From: Burkholderiales bacterium
GTDB lineage: Bacteria; Pseudomonadota; Gammaproteobacteria; Burkholderiales; Casimicrobiaceae
Assembly (NCBI GenBank): GCA_017880805.1
Contig: JADGRP010000074.1
Span: 1-50,832 of the forward strand
Reading direction: 5' to 3'
Length of the DNA stretch: 50,832 bases
In this document: positions 1-11,117 of the stretch, piece after piece
Numbering within the stretch: position 1 is the first letter of the stretch
Layout of the letters: every line of letters begins with the position of its first letter
Program-made: the position numbers and the translations under genes
Notes under the pieces: generated by a model
Told to the model about the DNA's origin: nothing
The model's database searches: none
What the model saw: only the letters and a program-made list of their open reading frames with translations

Positions 1-1989
1 CTCATCGGCGCCGCCATCGCTCGCGATGCGCAGCACCGCGTCTTCGAAGCGCCTCGCGTAGCCTGTCATGTCGAACAGCGCGGATGTCCGCCCCTGGCTT
101 CGCAATCGCGCGGTCAAATCCTCGAGACGCCCGCGATCGCGCGCCAGCGCCAATGCGATCGATTCGTAATCCTGATGCGAGCTTGCGATCATCTCCGGCA
201 GACCGGCCGCTCTCACCTGCGATGCCGACGCGCGCGCCGCCATGCTGCGTCCGGCAATGGTGAGCACCGGCAGGCCCGCGAACAGCGCATCGTTGACGGT
301 CGTATGCGAACCGAACGGAGACGTGTCCAGATACAGGTCGGCCAACCGGTAACGGGCGAGGTACTTCGGCATGGGCTCGCTCGACGCAAAGACCAGCCGC
401 TCATCCGCGATCCCCCGCCGCGTCGCCTCGCTGCGCAAATTGGCCTGAGCCTCCGGACGCATCGGTCGCAGCCAAAGGACGCTGCCATCGACGCTTGCAA
501 GGAGTCGAGCCCACAAGTCGAACATCTCGGGCAAAAGCTTGTAGGGAGCCGCCTGCGAGATGAACACGAATGCATCCGCGGGAAGACCATAGCTCGCGCG
601 CGATGGTAAAGGACCGAGAACACGCTCCGGGTCGCTCGGGATGTAGCACTCCGCAAGCGGCAACAATCGCTCCTCGAAATTTGCCTGTTCGCTCGGAGGC
701 GTCGTGTAGGCATCGGTGATGACGTAATCGTAATACGCAGCGCCGAGCGTTCCGGCGTATCCGAGAAAATTGATTTGCACCGGTGCCGGCCGCGCCGCAA
801 ACACATCGGGGCGCGCATACGAAGTGTGGCCGGTGAGGTCGAAGAGGATCGCGATCGCGTCGTTGCGAATTACGGCGGCGATCTGGTCGGTGCTCATGCG
901 CTCGACCTCGCGCAAACCCCGGGTCGCCTTCGCCACCCGGGCGCGCATCGGAGCCGCGGCAGCCGCCTCAAGCGCGTAAGCGTAGACATCGAAGCGATCG
1001 CTATCGAGTCGCTCCAGAAGCCCGATCAGCAAGCGTGTTTCCGGGTGCTCCTGAAAGGCCGCTGACACAAAACCTATTCTCAGGCGTTTGGCCGGCGAAG
1101 CATTTACCGCGGACGCTTCCGGTCGCGCTCCGTGAGCTGCCGGCCACGCAAAACTTCTGGCCGCGGCCAGCTGCAGCGACGGATCGTCACAGAGTGCGAG
1201 AAAGGTAAAAGGAGGAACGGTCTGTCGCGGACGCCGGTCGAGAGCCACAAGTGCCCTGACCCCCTCGACGATTCGCGCCTTCCGAGAATCGAAATCGTGC
1301 CAGTCCGCGAACTGCAGATCGAGATCGAGCGATTGCGCCGCGACCTGAAGGCGATCGGGATCGAGCTCTTGTGCCCGCCGCAACAGCGGCCGCGCTTCAT
1401 CGTATCGCACCAGCTCGTAGAGCAGAAAGCCCAGATTCGCGAGCACTTGCGGCGAGTCCGGTTGCAACAAAAGCGCGCGGCGAAAGCTCTCCTCCGCAGC
1501 CGTGCTGTTCTGCGTCGACTTCTGGCACACGCCGCGGTTGTTCCAGACGTCCGCCGGCGCGGCGGGTGCGCCGGCGACGAGGCGATCGTATTGCTCGAGC
1601 GCTTCGCCGTAACGCTCCTGCACGAATAGCAAATGCGCCAGATTGGCGAGTGCCGCGATCTCACCCGGACGTCGCGCCAGTACGTCGCGATAACAGCGCT
1701 CGGCACGAGCCCGCTCGCCGACCGCATCGAACTGCAACCCCAGGTTGACAAGCACGCTTGGGTTCCCAGGCGAAAGCTTCAACGCGCGTTCGAAAACCGC
1801 GATCGCCGCGGCCGGCTCATTGCGCGATCCCAACTCGTTGCCGAGCAGGAACAGCAATTCCGCATGGCGCGGCTCGAGTTTCAGCGCCGAAGCCCGGTCG
1901 ACACGCGCCTTCGCAACGTCGACCTGCCCGCCCGCAAGCGCGGCGCGGGCTTCAGCCAGCAGCGTGTCGGCAGAGACGGGCGGCGACAA
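1..1989 (-). CDS. TPR-repeat protein with C-terminal O-GlcNAc-transferase/SPINDLY-like (GT41) domain, partial (runs off left edge)
   Basis: Minus-strand reading not listed in the ORF track because it has no stop inside the window: ...EIAALANLAHLLFVQERYGEALEQYDRLVAGAP...RIGFVSAAFQEHPETRLLIGLLERL...ILFDLTGHTSYARPDVFAARPAPVQINFLGYAGTLGAAYYDYVITD...HTTVNDALFAGLPVLTIAGRSMAARASAS. TPR units followed by GT41 motifs. TTG start at 1989 is inferred (in-frame TGA just upstream). Confidence 0.83.
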   Translation of the reverse strand, partial: MSPPVSADTLLAEARAALAGGQVDVAKARVDRASALKLEPRHAELLFLLGNELGSRNEPAAAIAVFERALKLSPGNPSVLVNLGLQFDAVGERARAERCYRDVLARRPGEIAALANLAHLLFVQERYGEALEQYDRLVAGAPAAPADVWNNRGVCQKSTQNSTAAEESFRRALLLQPDSPQVLANLGFLLYELVRYDEARPLLRRAQELDPDRLQVAAQSLDLDLQFADWHDFDSRKARIVEGVRALVALDRRPRQTVPPFTFLALCDDPSLQLAAARSFAWPAAHGARPEASAVNASPAKRLRIGFVSAAFQEHPETRLLIGLLERLDSDRFDVYAYALEAAAAAPMRARVAKATRGLREVERMSTDQIAAVIRNDAIAILFDLTGHTSYARPDVFAARPAPVQINFLGYAGTLGAAYYDYVITDAYTTPPSEQANFEERLLPLAECYIPSDPERVLGPLPSRASYGLPADAFVFISQAAPYKLLPEMFDLWARLLASVDGSVLWLRPMRPEAQANLRSEATRRGIADERLVFASSEPMPKYLARYRLADLYLDTSPFGSHTTVNDALFAGLPVLTIAGRSMAARASASQVRAAGLPEMIASSHQDYESIALALARDRGRLEDLTARLRSQGRTSALFDMTGYARRFEDAVLRIASDGGADE

Positions 1990-2063
1990 GAAGTGTCAGT
2001 AAAGCGCAGGCAGAACAGTAGCGCGCGGTTTCGGCACGCTCATCGGGCGTTGGCGCCACCACG

Positions 2064-2633
2064 CTACGAAAAGAGATATTTACGCTGCGCATCCCAACCT
2101 TCCTGGGGCATCCGCTTGAATCCGCTCTTCGCGAAGAGCATCCATCGTCCCACGACGAAGGCGAGCAGGACGTTGGCTTCAGGCACCGGATCGCCGGTCC
2201 ATGCGCCACCCGCCTGGGCGATCTTGAGCGACTGGCGAAGCGACGCCTCGATGCGATCGTAAAGCTGATTCATGCGGGCCTGAAGGCGTTCGTCTTCGTT
2301 AACCAGAGCGTCGCCGATGAGCACCCGCGTCATCCCGGGATTTTTCTCCGCGAAGCCGAGCAGCACCGTCACCATCTGCGATGCCTGCGCCGCCCCGTCG
2401 GTCGACTCGGTGGTGATGCGGTTCAACAGCGAAAAAAGCGTCGATTCGATGAACTCGATCAATCCCTCGAACATCTGCGCCTTGCTGGCGAAGTGGCGGT
2501 ATAGCGCTGCTTCGGAAACATCGAGGCGCGCGGCCAGCGCCGCGGTGGTGATCTTCTCGCCGCGGGGAGACTCCAGCATCGTTGCAAGCGTCTGCAGTAT
2601 CTGCAGGCGCCGCTCGCCAGGTTTGCTCGCCAT
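2064..2633 (-). CDS. slmA: Nucleoid occlusion factor SlmA (TetR family)
   Basis: 189 aa: MASKPGERRLQILQTLATMLESPRGEKITTAALAARLDVSEAALYRHFASKAQMFEGLIEFIE; SlmA-type HTH; adjacent to argB. Confidence 0.93.
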   Translation of the reverse strand: MASKPGERRLQILQTLATMLESPRGEKITTAALAARLDVSEAALYRHFASKAQMFEGLIEFIESTLFSLLNRITTESTDGAAQASQMVTVLLGFAEKNPGMTRVLIGDALVNEDERLQARMNQLYDRIEASLRQSLKIAQAGGAWTGDPVPEANVLLAFVVGRWMLFAKSGFKRMPQEGWDAQRKYLFS

Positions 2634-2690
2634 CCCGTTCTCCCTTTTTGCAGTCGGCGGTTGGCAAACGCGCCCGCCGCGAATTGTCCG

Positions 2691-3929
<1,239 letters not shown>

Positions 3930-3931
3930 CG

Positions 3932-5101
3932 GTGCGTCTTGCGATCGTGCGCCAACGTTACGCGCCTTATGGCGGCACCGAGCGTTTTGTCGAGACCGCA
4001 TTGGAAGCGTTGCTCGAGCGCAGCATCGCCATTTCGCTCTATACGCGGCAGTGGCCCAACACCCGGCTCCAGCTTATCGAACCGGTGCTGTGCAACCCGT
4101 TTTATATCGGCCGTCTGTGGCGCGACTGGAGCTTCGCTCGCGCGGTATGCGGTGTCGTCGCAAAAAAGGCGCCGGAATTGGTGCAGTCGCACGAGCTTCT
4201 GCTTTGCTGCGATGTGTATAGCGCGAGCGACGGCGTGCATCGTGTCCGGCTCGACGAAGGGTTACACAATGCGTCGGCATTCAAGCGCTGGCGGGTCGAG
4301 TCGAGTTTCTACCATCGATACGTGCTGGGCATCGAGCGCCGTCTGTTCGCAAGTCCCTGGCTGCGCGCTGTCATCTGCAATTCAAAGATGGTTCGCGACG
4401 AGATTCACGAACGCTTCGGCTTCAGCCTGGAGAAGCTGCCGGTGATCTATAACGCCGTCGACAGCGACATTTTCTCGCCCGAGCTGAAACAACATCGCGC
4501 CGACGTGCGGCAAAAGCTAGGCGTGCCGGAGTCGGCAACGATCTTCCTGCTCGTTGGTTCCGGATACGCACGCAAGGGAGTGGCGACCGCGATCCAGGCA
4601 CTGGCAAAGCTCCCCAGCGATACCTATCTGATCGTCGTCGGCAGGGATAAGTACAGACGACGCTACAAGCGTCTTGCGCAACAACTCGGCGTGGGGCGCC
4701 GGGTGGCGCTTCTGGGCGTGCAGGACGACCCCAAGCCCTTCTACGGTGCGGCCGACGTCTTCGTTCTGCCGACGTTGTACGACCCGTGCCCACACGCCGC
4801 GCTGGAAGCGATGGCTTGCGGCTTGCCGGTTGTGACCAGCACTAAGTGCGGAGCGGCAGAACTGGTCACGGAAAACGACGCAGGTCTGGTATGCGCGGCG
4901 CAGGACGTCGATGCGCTGGCCCGGCACATGATGACGCTGACCGATGAGGAGGCCCGTCGTTTATTGGGTGCGCGTGCACGGGAAGCGGTGCTTCCGCTGA
5001 CTCCGGCGGCGATGACATTGAAGTTGGTGCTGCTGTATCGCGATCTGATCGCGGCGGCCGCCGCGGCCAGGGACGGAGAAGAGAAGCCCGCTGCGCTATA
5101 A
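3932..5101 (+). CDS. Glycosyltransferase family 4 (LPS core type), copy 1
   Basis: MRLAIVRQRYAPYGGTERFVETALEALLERSI...VICNSKMVRDEIHERFG...VFVLPTLYDPCPHAALEAMACGLPVVTSTKCGAAEL: GT4 EX7E-type C-terminal motif. Confidence 0.92.
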   Translation: MRLAIVRQRYAPYGGTERFVETALEALLERSIAISLYTRQWPNTRLQLIEPVLCNPFYIGRLWRDWSFARAVCGVVAKKAPELVQSHELLLCCDVYSASDGVHRVRLDEGLHNASAFKRWRVESSFYHRYVLGIERRLFASPWLRAVICNSKMVRDEIHERFGFSLEKLPVIYNAVDSDIFSPELKQHRADVRQKLGVPESATIFLLVGSGYARKGVATAIQALAKLPSDTYLIVVGRDKYRRRYKRLAQQLGVGRRVALLGVQDDPKPFYGAADVFVLPTLYDPCPHAALEAMACGLPVVTSTKCGAAELVTENDAGLVCAAQDVDALARHMMTLTDEEARRLLGARAREAVLPLTPAAMTLKLVLLYRDLIAAAAAARDGEEKPAAL

Positions 5102-5102
5102 T
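5097..5102 (+). promoter_or_regulatory. Candidate -10 element for msbA
   Basis: Perfect TATAAT overlapping the stop codon of the upstream GT4 gene, ~110 nt before the msbA start; no clear -35 seen. Confidence 0.35.
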
Positions 5103-5162
5103 CGGGGGCACTTTGCTTACGCGCCGGCAGCGACGACCAACGCGCGCATCCATCGGCTCTCA

Positions 5163-5209
5163 ATCGATTTCCCCATCGATTTCCCCATCGGTTTCCCCAT
5201 CGGTTCCCC
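5163..5209 (+). repeat. 12-bp tandem repeat, ~3.9 copies, abutting the msbA start
   Basis: atcgatttcccc / atcgatttcccc / atcggtttcccc / atcggttcccc, followed by a then GTG at 5211. Confidence 0.9.
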
Positions 5210-5210
5210 A

Positions 5211-6956
5211 GTGGCACCCAGTCTGATTCTTTATCGCCGCTTGCTGCACTACGTCCGTCCCTATTGGTGGGCGTTCGCCCTTGCAGTCGTCGGCATGGTC
5301 ATCGTCGCTGCCGGCGACGTGGTCATGGCGTACATGGTGATGCCGATCATTCAGAGACTTCAGAATCCGGACCCGGCGATGACGGTGCAATTGCCGCTCG
5401 CGGTGGTCGCCGTTTTTCTCCTTCGCGGACTGGGTTCGTTCATGTCCGAATACGGAATGGCGTGGACCGGCCATAAGGTCGTCTTCGACCTTCGACGGGA
5501 GATGATCGACCGAATGCTTTCGCTTCCGACGCCATTCTACGACGCGCAGTCGTCGGGGGAGTTGATCTCCAAGTTCACGTTCGATGCCTATCAGCTTGCC
5601 GCCGCAACGTCGTCGGCGATCACGACCGCGGTTCGCAGTGCGTTGACCATCGCCGGCAGCTTGGGCCTGCTCTTCTGGCTCAACTGGCGGCTGACCCTGA
5701 TCTCGATCGTCGTCATGCCGCCGGTCACCGCGGTGATCCGCTACTTCAGCCGCCGCTTGCGCCGGGTCGCGCGCGACGTGCAGCAACGCACCGGCGCGAT
5801 CACCCACGTACTGGAGGAAATCGTCGGCGCGCAGCGGGTTGTAAAAATTTTCGGCGGCCAGGATTACGAGCGCAAGCGCGCGGTCGCCGGAGCGAACAAG
5901 CTGCGCCAATCGATGAGCAAGCAGTCGTCGGCGAGCGCAGCCAGCCCGCCGTTTCTGCAGTTCGTCGGCGCCTGCGTCGTCGGATTCATTGTGTACATTG
6001 CGCTCAAGCAAAGTGAGGCCGGCGGCTTCGACGCGGCGCGATTCACGACCTACGTGATCGCGCTCCTGACCCTTATCGACCGCCTGCGGTCGATGTCCGG
6101 AGTCAACGCCAACATCCAGCGCGGCCTCGCAGCGGCGGAAAGCATTTTCGGATTGATCGACGAGGTGCCCGAACAGGACCGCGGCACCGTCGTCCTCGAG
6201 CGGGTGCGCGGAGAACTCAGATTCGACCGCGTGTCGCTACGCTACGCCGGCTCGGACAAGGACGCCCTGCGCGAGGTCAGCCTTGTGATCGCTCCCGGCC
6301 AGCGTGTCGCGCTCGTGGGGCCTTCGGGCGGCGGCAAGACGTCGCTGGTCAATCTGATCCCGCGCTTCTACGAGCCGAGCTCGGGCCGAATCACCCTCGA
6401 CGGTGAAGGCATCGACGAGCTGACGCTATCCAACCTGCGCAGCCACATCGCGCTGGTGAGCCAGGACGTGACGCTCTTCAACGACACCGTCGCCGCAAAC
6501 ATCGCGTATGGCGCAATGTCCGGCGCGCCGCGCGATGCCGTCGAGCGCGCCGCCGTCGCCGCGCATGCGCTCGACTTCATTCAGGCTTTACCGAAGGGTT
6601 TCGACACTGTCGTTGGCCAGGACGGCATCCGCTTGTCCGGCGGTCAGCGGCAGCGTCTTGCGATCGCGCGAGCGATTCTCAAGAACGCCCGGATCTTGAT
6701 CCTCGACGAAGCGACGTCGGCGCTCGACTCCGAGTCGGAGCGACATGTACAGGCGGCAATGGACGCGCTCATGCAGGGACGCACCACCATCGTCATTGCC
6801 CACAGGCTATCCACCATCGAACGCGTCGACAGCATCGCGGTGCTCGATGCGGGGCGTGTCGTCGAGCAAGGCACGCACGCGGAATTGCTTGCGCGCAATG
6901 GCATTTACGCCAAGCTCCATCGCATCCAGTTTGCAGCAGGGACCGCCCTCGTCTGA
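5211..6956 (+). CDS. msbA: Lipid A export ABC transporter permease/ATP-binding protein MsbA
   Basis: 581 aa; N-terminal TM domain; Walker A GPSGGGKTS, signature LSGGQRQRLAIARA, Walker B ILILDEATSALD; LPS gene context. Confidence 0.92.
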   Translation: MAPSLILYRRLLHYVRPYWWAFALAVVGMVIVAAGDVVMAYMVMPIIQRLQNPDPAMTVQLPLAVVAVFLLRGLGSFMSEYGMAWTGHKVVFDLRREMIDRMLSLPTPFYDAQSSGELISKFTFDAYQLAAATSSAITTAVRSALTIAGSLGLLFWLNWRLTLISIVVMPPVTAVIRYFSRRLRRVARDVQQRTGAITHVLEEIVGAQRVVKIFGGQDYERKRAVAGANKLRQSMSKQSSASAASPPFLQFVGACVVGFIVYIALKQSEAGGFDAARFTTYVIALLTLIDRLRSMSGVNANIQRGLAAAESIFGLIDEVPEQDRGTVVLERVRGELRFDRVSLRYAGSDKDALREVSLVIAPGQRVALVGPSGGGKTSLVNLIPRFYEPSSGRITLDGEGIDELTLSNLRSHIALVSQDVTLFNDTVAANIAYGAMSGAPRDAVERAAVAAHALDFIQALPKGFDTVVGQDGIRLSGGQRQRLAIARAILKNARILILDEATSALDSESERHVQAAMDALMQGRTTIVIAHRLSTIERVDSIAVLDAGRVVEQGTHAELLARNGIYAKLHRIQFAAGTALV

Positions 6957-6966
6957 GGGCCGGGCG

Positions 6967-8133
6967 ATGCGCATTCTGCATATCGGGGCGGAGTCCATTC
7001 GATTCATGGCAAATGATGTCCAACTCCCCGCGGTCGCTGATGCAATCGATCTGCGTCTCATTCACCGAGTCTTGGTCATCAAGTTGAGGCACCATGGAGA
7101 CGTTCTGCTGACATCGCCAGTATTTTCCGCGCTTAAGCGGCTGGCGCCTCATCTCGAACTGGATGCGCTGGTCTATCGCGAAACCGCCGAGATGCTTGAA
7201 GGTCATCCGGCGATTCGCCGGATACACACCATTGATCGTGACCTGACGCGCGCAGGAGGGTTCCGAAGCGTGCGGGCCGAGCTCGGGTTGTGGCGCGATC
7301 TGCGCGCGCAGAGCTACGATCTGGTGGTGCACCTCACTGAGCATCGCCGTGGCGCATGGCTGGTGCGCCTCATCAACCCGAAGTACGCAGTCGGGCCCGA
7401 ACGCAACGAGCGGGGCTGGTTTTGGCGGACGAGCTTTACTCACCGCTACCTGGTGCCGAGAGCGACCTCGCGTCATACCATCGAAACCAATCTCGATGCG
7501 TTGCGGCGAATCGGTATCTGGCCCGGCGACGACGACAAGTCGCCGGTGATGGTGCCGGGACCCGCAGCCGAGGCACGTATCTCGCACCTGCTGCATACGC
7601 TTAAGCTGACTCGCAAGCAGTTCATCGTGGTCCATCCGGGATCCCGCTGGCTCTTCAAGTCATGGCCGGCGAAATCAACGGCGTCGTTGCTCGATCAGCT
7701 CGCCGAAGACAATTGGCCAATCGTCGTCACCGGATCACGTGACCCGGCGGAGCGCGCACTCATCGATGCCATTCAGGCCTCGACGAAGGCGCCGGCTGTT
7801 GATCTCGTCGCCCAACTTTCGATTCCCGAACTGGCGGCGTTAATCGGTAATGCTCGCCTTTTGATCGGTGTCGACTCGGCGCCGATGCATATCGCTACCG
7901 CGATGCGCACGCCAGTCGTTGCGATTTTTGGCCCGAGTGGGGAGGCCGAGTGGGGCCCGACCGGCGTTTTGAATCGCGTGGTCGCATCGACGGAGCACTC
8001 CTGTCGTCCCTGTGGCAACAACGGCTGCGGTGGCAGCAACATCTCCGATTGCCTCGTGAAATTGCCAGTGTCACGCGTCATCGGCGCAGTTCGTGAGGTG
8101 CTCGCTACCATCGACGACGACACCGCGACGTGA
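6967..8133 (+). CDS. Lipopolysaccharide heptosyltransferase, RfaQ (type III)-like
   Basis: VLVIKLRHHGDVLLTSPVFSALKR...VVHPGSRWLFKSWP...LLIGVDSAPMHIATAM.TPVVAIFGPSGEAEWGP...CRPCGNNGCGGSNISDCL: GT9 family. The longer ORF start at 6745 overlaps msbA and is not used. Confidence 0.92.
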   Translation: MRILHIGAESIRFMANDVQLPAVADAIDLRLIHRVLVIKLRHHGDVLLTSPVFSALKRLAPHLELDALVYRETAEMLEGHPAIRRIHTIDRDLTRAGGFRSVRAELGLWRDLRAQSYDLVVHLTEHRRGAWLVRLINPKYAVGPERNERGWFWRTSFTHRYLVPRATSRHTIETNLDALRRIGIWPGDDDKSPVMVPGPAAEARISHLLHTLKLTRKQFIVVHPGSRWLFKSWPAKSTASLLDQLAEDNWPIVVTGSRDPAERALIDAIQASTKAPAVDLVAQLSIPELAALIGNARLLIGVDSAPMHIATAMRTPVVAIFGPSGEAEWGPTGVLNRVVASTEHSCRPCGNNGCGGSNISDCLVKLPVSRVIGAVREVLATIDDDTAT

Positions 8134-9263
8134 GACTGGGCGTCATTCGGCAACGTTATACGGCTTTCGGCGGTGCGGAACGCTTCCTCCAGCGGGCAAT
8201 CGATGCGTTGCTCGAGCGCGGGATTGCTGTGCGGATTTATACGCGAGAGTGGCCGGCGGCTCGAACCGGCCGTTTGGAGCCGGTCATTTGCAATCCCTTC
8301 TACCTTGGCCGTCTGTGGCGGGACGCGAGCTTCGCCCGGGCTGTGCGGCAATCGCTGGCGCAAGACAGACCGGAGATCGTTCAATCGCACGATCGCATTG
8401 AAGGTTGTGACGTGTTTCGCGCAGGAGATGGCTTGCACAGGGCGTGGCTCGAGGAGCGCGTTCGCATTGGCGGCAAGCTCGAGCGGATTTCGATAGCGGC
8501 CAATGCTTATCACCGTTTTGTGCTCGACGCTGAAGCTCGGCTATTTGAAAGCCCGAAGCTCAAGGCCGTAATCTGCATTTCGCAGATGGTCGCCGAAGAC
8601 GTGCGTCGGTATTTCCCGATCGACAGAAGCAAGCTGCACGTCATTTACAATGCAGTCGATCCTGACACCTTCGGGCCCCAGGTGCGGGAGAACAGGCCCG
8701 AAACGCGGGCACGTCTGGGGCTGAAGGGGTCTCACTTCGCCTTCCTGCTGGTGGGCTCCGGCTATCATCGCAAGGGCGTTCCGACGGCAATTCGGGCGCT
8801 TGCGCGCCTGCCGCAGCATGTGCGGTTAATCGTCGTCGGCCGCGAAAAGGTCATGGCGCGATATCGAATGCTGGCGAGTAATGCAGGCGTTTCCGCACGC
8901 GTGATCTTTGCGGGTCCGCAGCGTGATCCGCGGCCATACTACGGAGCCGCGGACGCATTCGTGCTGCCCACGCTGTACGACCCTCTATCGAACGCGGTTC
9001 TTGAGGCCATGGCGTGTGGCTTGCCTGTTGTGACAAGTACGCGTTGCGGCGCGGGCGAACTGGTAGTCAGGGAAAACGCAGGTTGGCTTTGCGATTCCAC
9101 CGACGACGCGACATTTGCCGAGCGCATGTCGCGGCTTCTCGATCCAGCGGAATGCGAAAGGATCGGCTCGCGCGCGAGGTCGGCCGTCGCGCCATTGACA
9201 CCCCAGTCGATGACCGCGCAAATGCTCACGCTTTACGAAAACCTGCTTTCGTTGAAGCAATGA
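8130..9263 (+). CDS. Glycosyltransferase family 4 (LPS core type), copy 2
   Basis: MRLGVIRQRYTAFGGAERFLQRAIDALLERGI...FVLPTLYDPLSNAVLEAMACGLPVVTSTRCGAGEL; GTG start overlaps the upstream stop (GTGA); strongly similar to 3932-5101. Confidence 0.92.
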   Translation: MRLGVIRQRYTAFGGAERFLQRAIDALLERGIAVRIYTREWPAARTGRLEPVICNPFYLGRLWRDASFARAVRQSLAQDRPEIVQSHDRIEGCDVFRAGDGLHRAWLEERVRIGGKLERISIAANAYHRFVLDAEARLFESPKLKAVICISQMVAEDVRRYFPIDRSKLHVIYNAVDPDTFGPQVRENRPETRARLGLKGSHFAFLLVGSGYHRKGVPTAIRALARLPQHVRLIVVGREKVMARYRMLASNAGVSARVIFAGPQRDPRPYYGAADAFVLPTLYDPLSNAVLEAMACGLPVVTSTRCGAGELVVRENAGWLCDSTDDATFAERMSRLLDPAECERIGSRARSAVAPLTPQSMTAQMLTLYENLLSLKQ

Positions 9264-9275
9264 ATCCAGCCTGAC

Positions 9276-11117
9276 ATGTGCGGGATTGCGGGATATTTCG
9301 GTAGTCGCACGGTGGGTCCTGCGACCGTGGAGCGCATGTTAAGCGCCTTGCGGCAACGCGGCCCCGATGCCGAGCGCGTGCAAGCCTGGGACGCTGGTCT
9401 GCGTCCAGCATCCTTACCGGCGCCGAATGCGTTGCTGAACACGCGTTTGGCGATCATCGATCCCCGGCCGGAAGCCGACCCACCGATTGCGAATGACGCC
9501 GGCGATATCTGGATCGCCTACAACGGCGAAGTCTACGACTGGAGTGCGGATGCCGCGATACTGAGGAACGAAGGTTTTCATTTCCGTACCCGCTCCGATA
9601 CCGAATTCATTCTGCATGCGTATGAGCATTGGGGAATTGACTTCGTTTCACGGCTCCGCGGCATGTTCGCCATCGCGATTTGTGACCTTCGTCGCCGCGT
9701 GGTTTTCATGATCCGCGACCGTTTCGGGCTCAAGCCCATCGTATATGCGCATCGAAAAGATGGATTCGCGTTCGCGTCGACGGTGCGCGCGCTGCTTCCA
9801 TGGCTGCCTTCCGAGGCTCGTGCTTTTTCGCCGAGCGGCCTCGATGCATATCTTGCTCATCGAACCATTCCGGCGCCGCGCACGGTATTCGCCAACATTG
9901 CGAGACTGGCTCCCGCGCATTACTTACAGTACGATCTGACCACGGGTGATGCTTCGAGCATCGAGTATTGGCGCCCCGAACGATCGCCGGAACACTGGCT
10001 GCCGGCCTTTGATGCTGCGATACGCATGCGTACCGTCGCCGACAGGCCTTTGGGGCTTTTCCTTTCGTCCGGCGTCGATTCAAGCGCCATCGCTTGCCGA
10101 CTCGCGGCAATGAATTTTCAGGGATTGCAGACCTTTACCGCTGCGTTCCCTGGCACCTCGTTCGACGAAAGTGCGGAGGCCCGGCTGACGGCGCAGAAGC
10201 TCGGCCTCTCCAATCGCGCCGTCCCGATGAACCTCCGCATTACCGACGATTTCGAGCGCATCATCGCGGACCTGGACGAACCGTTTGCCGATCCGTCGAG
10301 CGTGCCCACGTGGTATCTGTCCCGAGAAGCTACGCGACACGTGAAAGTCGTGCTCGGTGGCGACGGCGGCGATGAGCTCTTTGCCGGCTACAAGCGGTAC
10401 GCGAAACACATGCGCACAGGCTGGCGGCATGGCCTCCGATTGCGGCGCGCGCGACCACCGGCCGGCATCAGCGGAACTGCGTGGCAACGCCTCGTCGAAG
10501 AATTGCGGCTTGACTGGGCTTCGGCCTACGTGCTGCGGTTTTCCGGGTTCACGCCAGGAGAAAGGCTCTTTCTCGCGCCCAATTACGACGTGCAGCCTCA
10601 TTACTGGCGCATGCCGCCCGGGACCTCCGCCATCAATCTGGAAACGCTGCTCGAGATCGATCGACTCAATTATCTGCCCGACTATATTCTTCGAAAGGCC
10701 GATCTCTGTACGATGGCCCATGGACTCGAGATGCGCGCGCCGTTTCTTGATCATCGCTTCGCTGCTGCAGTGCTGGCTTTGCCGACTGCAACGCGATTCA
10801 CGACTCCTGCAAAGAAACTTTTTGCATCGGTGCTGGAACCGTTGGGCGGCGATGATCCTTTGACCCGAGCCAAGCGGGGATTCAATCCGCCTATCGAGGG
10901 CTGGCTGAAGTCCGACCTCGCTCCGCGTCTGGCTGGGTTGGGCGAGCGCTTGCAAGATGCCACGTCAGGGCAATTGTCCAGGCACAGTATCGACGCTCTC
11001 ATCGCAACGTGGGCGAGCGGCCAGAAACGATTTGCGGAACAAGTGTTGCAACTCGTCATCCTGGACGAATCTCTGTCGCAACTCGCGAAGCTTGCTCGGA
11101 TCGATCAGCATGACTAG
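9276..11117 (+). CDS. asnB: Asparagine synthase (glutamine-hydrolysing)-like amidotransferase
   Basis: MCGIAGYFGSRTVG (class II glutamine amidotransferase N-terminus with Cys2), LGLFLSSGVDSSAIACRL (PP-loop), VVLGGDGGDELFAGYKRY. Confidence 0.9.
   Translation: MCGIAGYFGSRTVGPATVERMLSALRQRGPDAERVQAWDAGLRPASLPAPNALLNTRLAIIDPRPEADPPIANDAGDIWIAYNGEVYDWSADAAILRNEGFHFRTRSDTEFILHAYEHWGIDFVSRLRGMFAIAICDLRRRVVFMIRDRFGLKPIVYAHRKDGFAFASTVRALLPWLPSEARAFSPSGLDAYLAHRTIPAPRTVFANIARLAPAHYLQYDLTTGDASSIEYWRPERSPEHWLPAFDAAIRMRTVADRPLGLFLSSGVDSSAIACRLAAMNFQGLQTFTAAFPGTSFDESAEARLTAQKLGLSNRAVPMNLRITDDFERIIADLDEPFADPSSVPTWYLSREATRHVKVVLGGDGGDELFAGYKRYAKHMRTGWRHGLRLRRARPPAGISGTAWQRLVEELRLDWASAYVLRFSGFTPGERLFLAPNYDVQPHYWRMPPGTSAINLETLLEIDRLNYLPDYILRKADLCTMAHGLEMRAPFLDHRFAAAVLALPTATRFTTPAKKLFASVLEPLGGDDPLTRAKRGFNPPIEGWLKSDLAPRLAGLGERLQDATSGQLSRHSIDALIATWASGQKRFAEQVLQLVILDESLSQLAKLARIDQHD

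Noticed and set aside
213-1751. Listed ORFs 213..818 (-) and 1104..1751 (-)
   Set aside because: Out-of-frame with the TPR/OGT reading, which gives coherent family motifs
5163-5209. Possible CRISPR-like array
   Set aside because: Contiguous 12-bp direct repeat without spacers; no cas genes in the window
5160-6011. 283-aa minus-strand ORF ending in GTDGETDGEIDGEID repeats
   Set aside because: The repeats are the antisense translation of the 12-bp DNA repeat upstream of msbA; the rest is shadow of msbA
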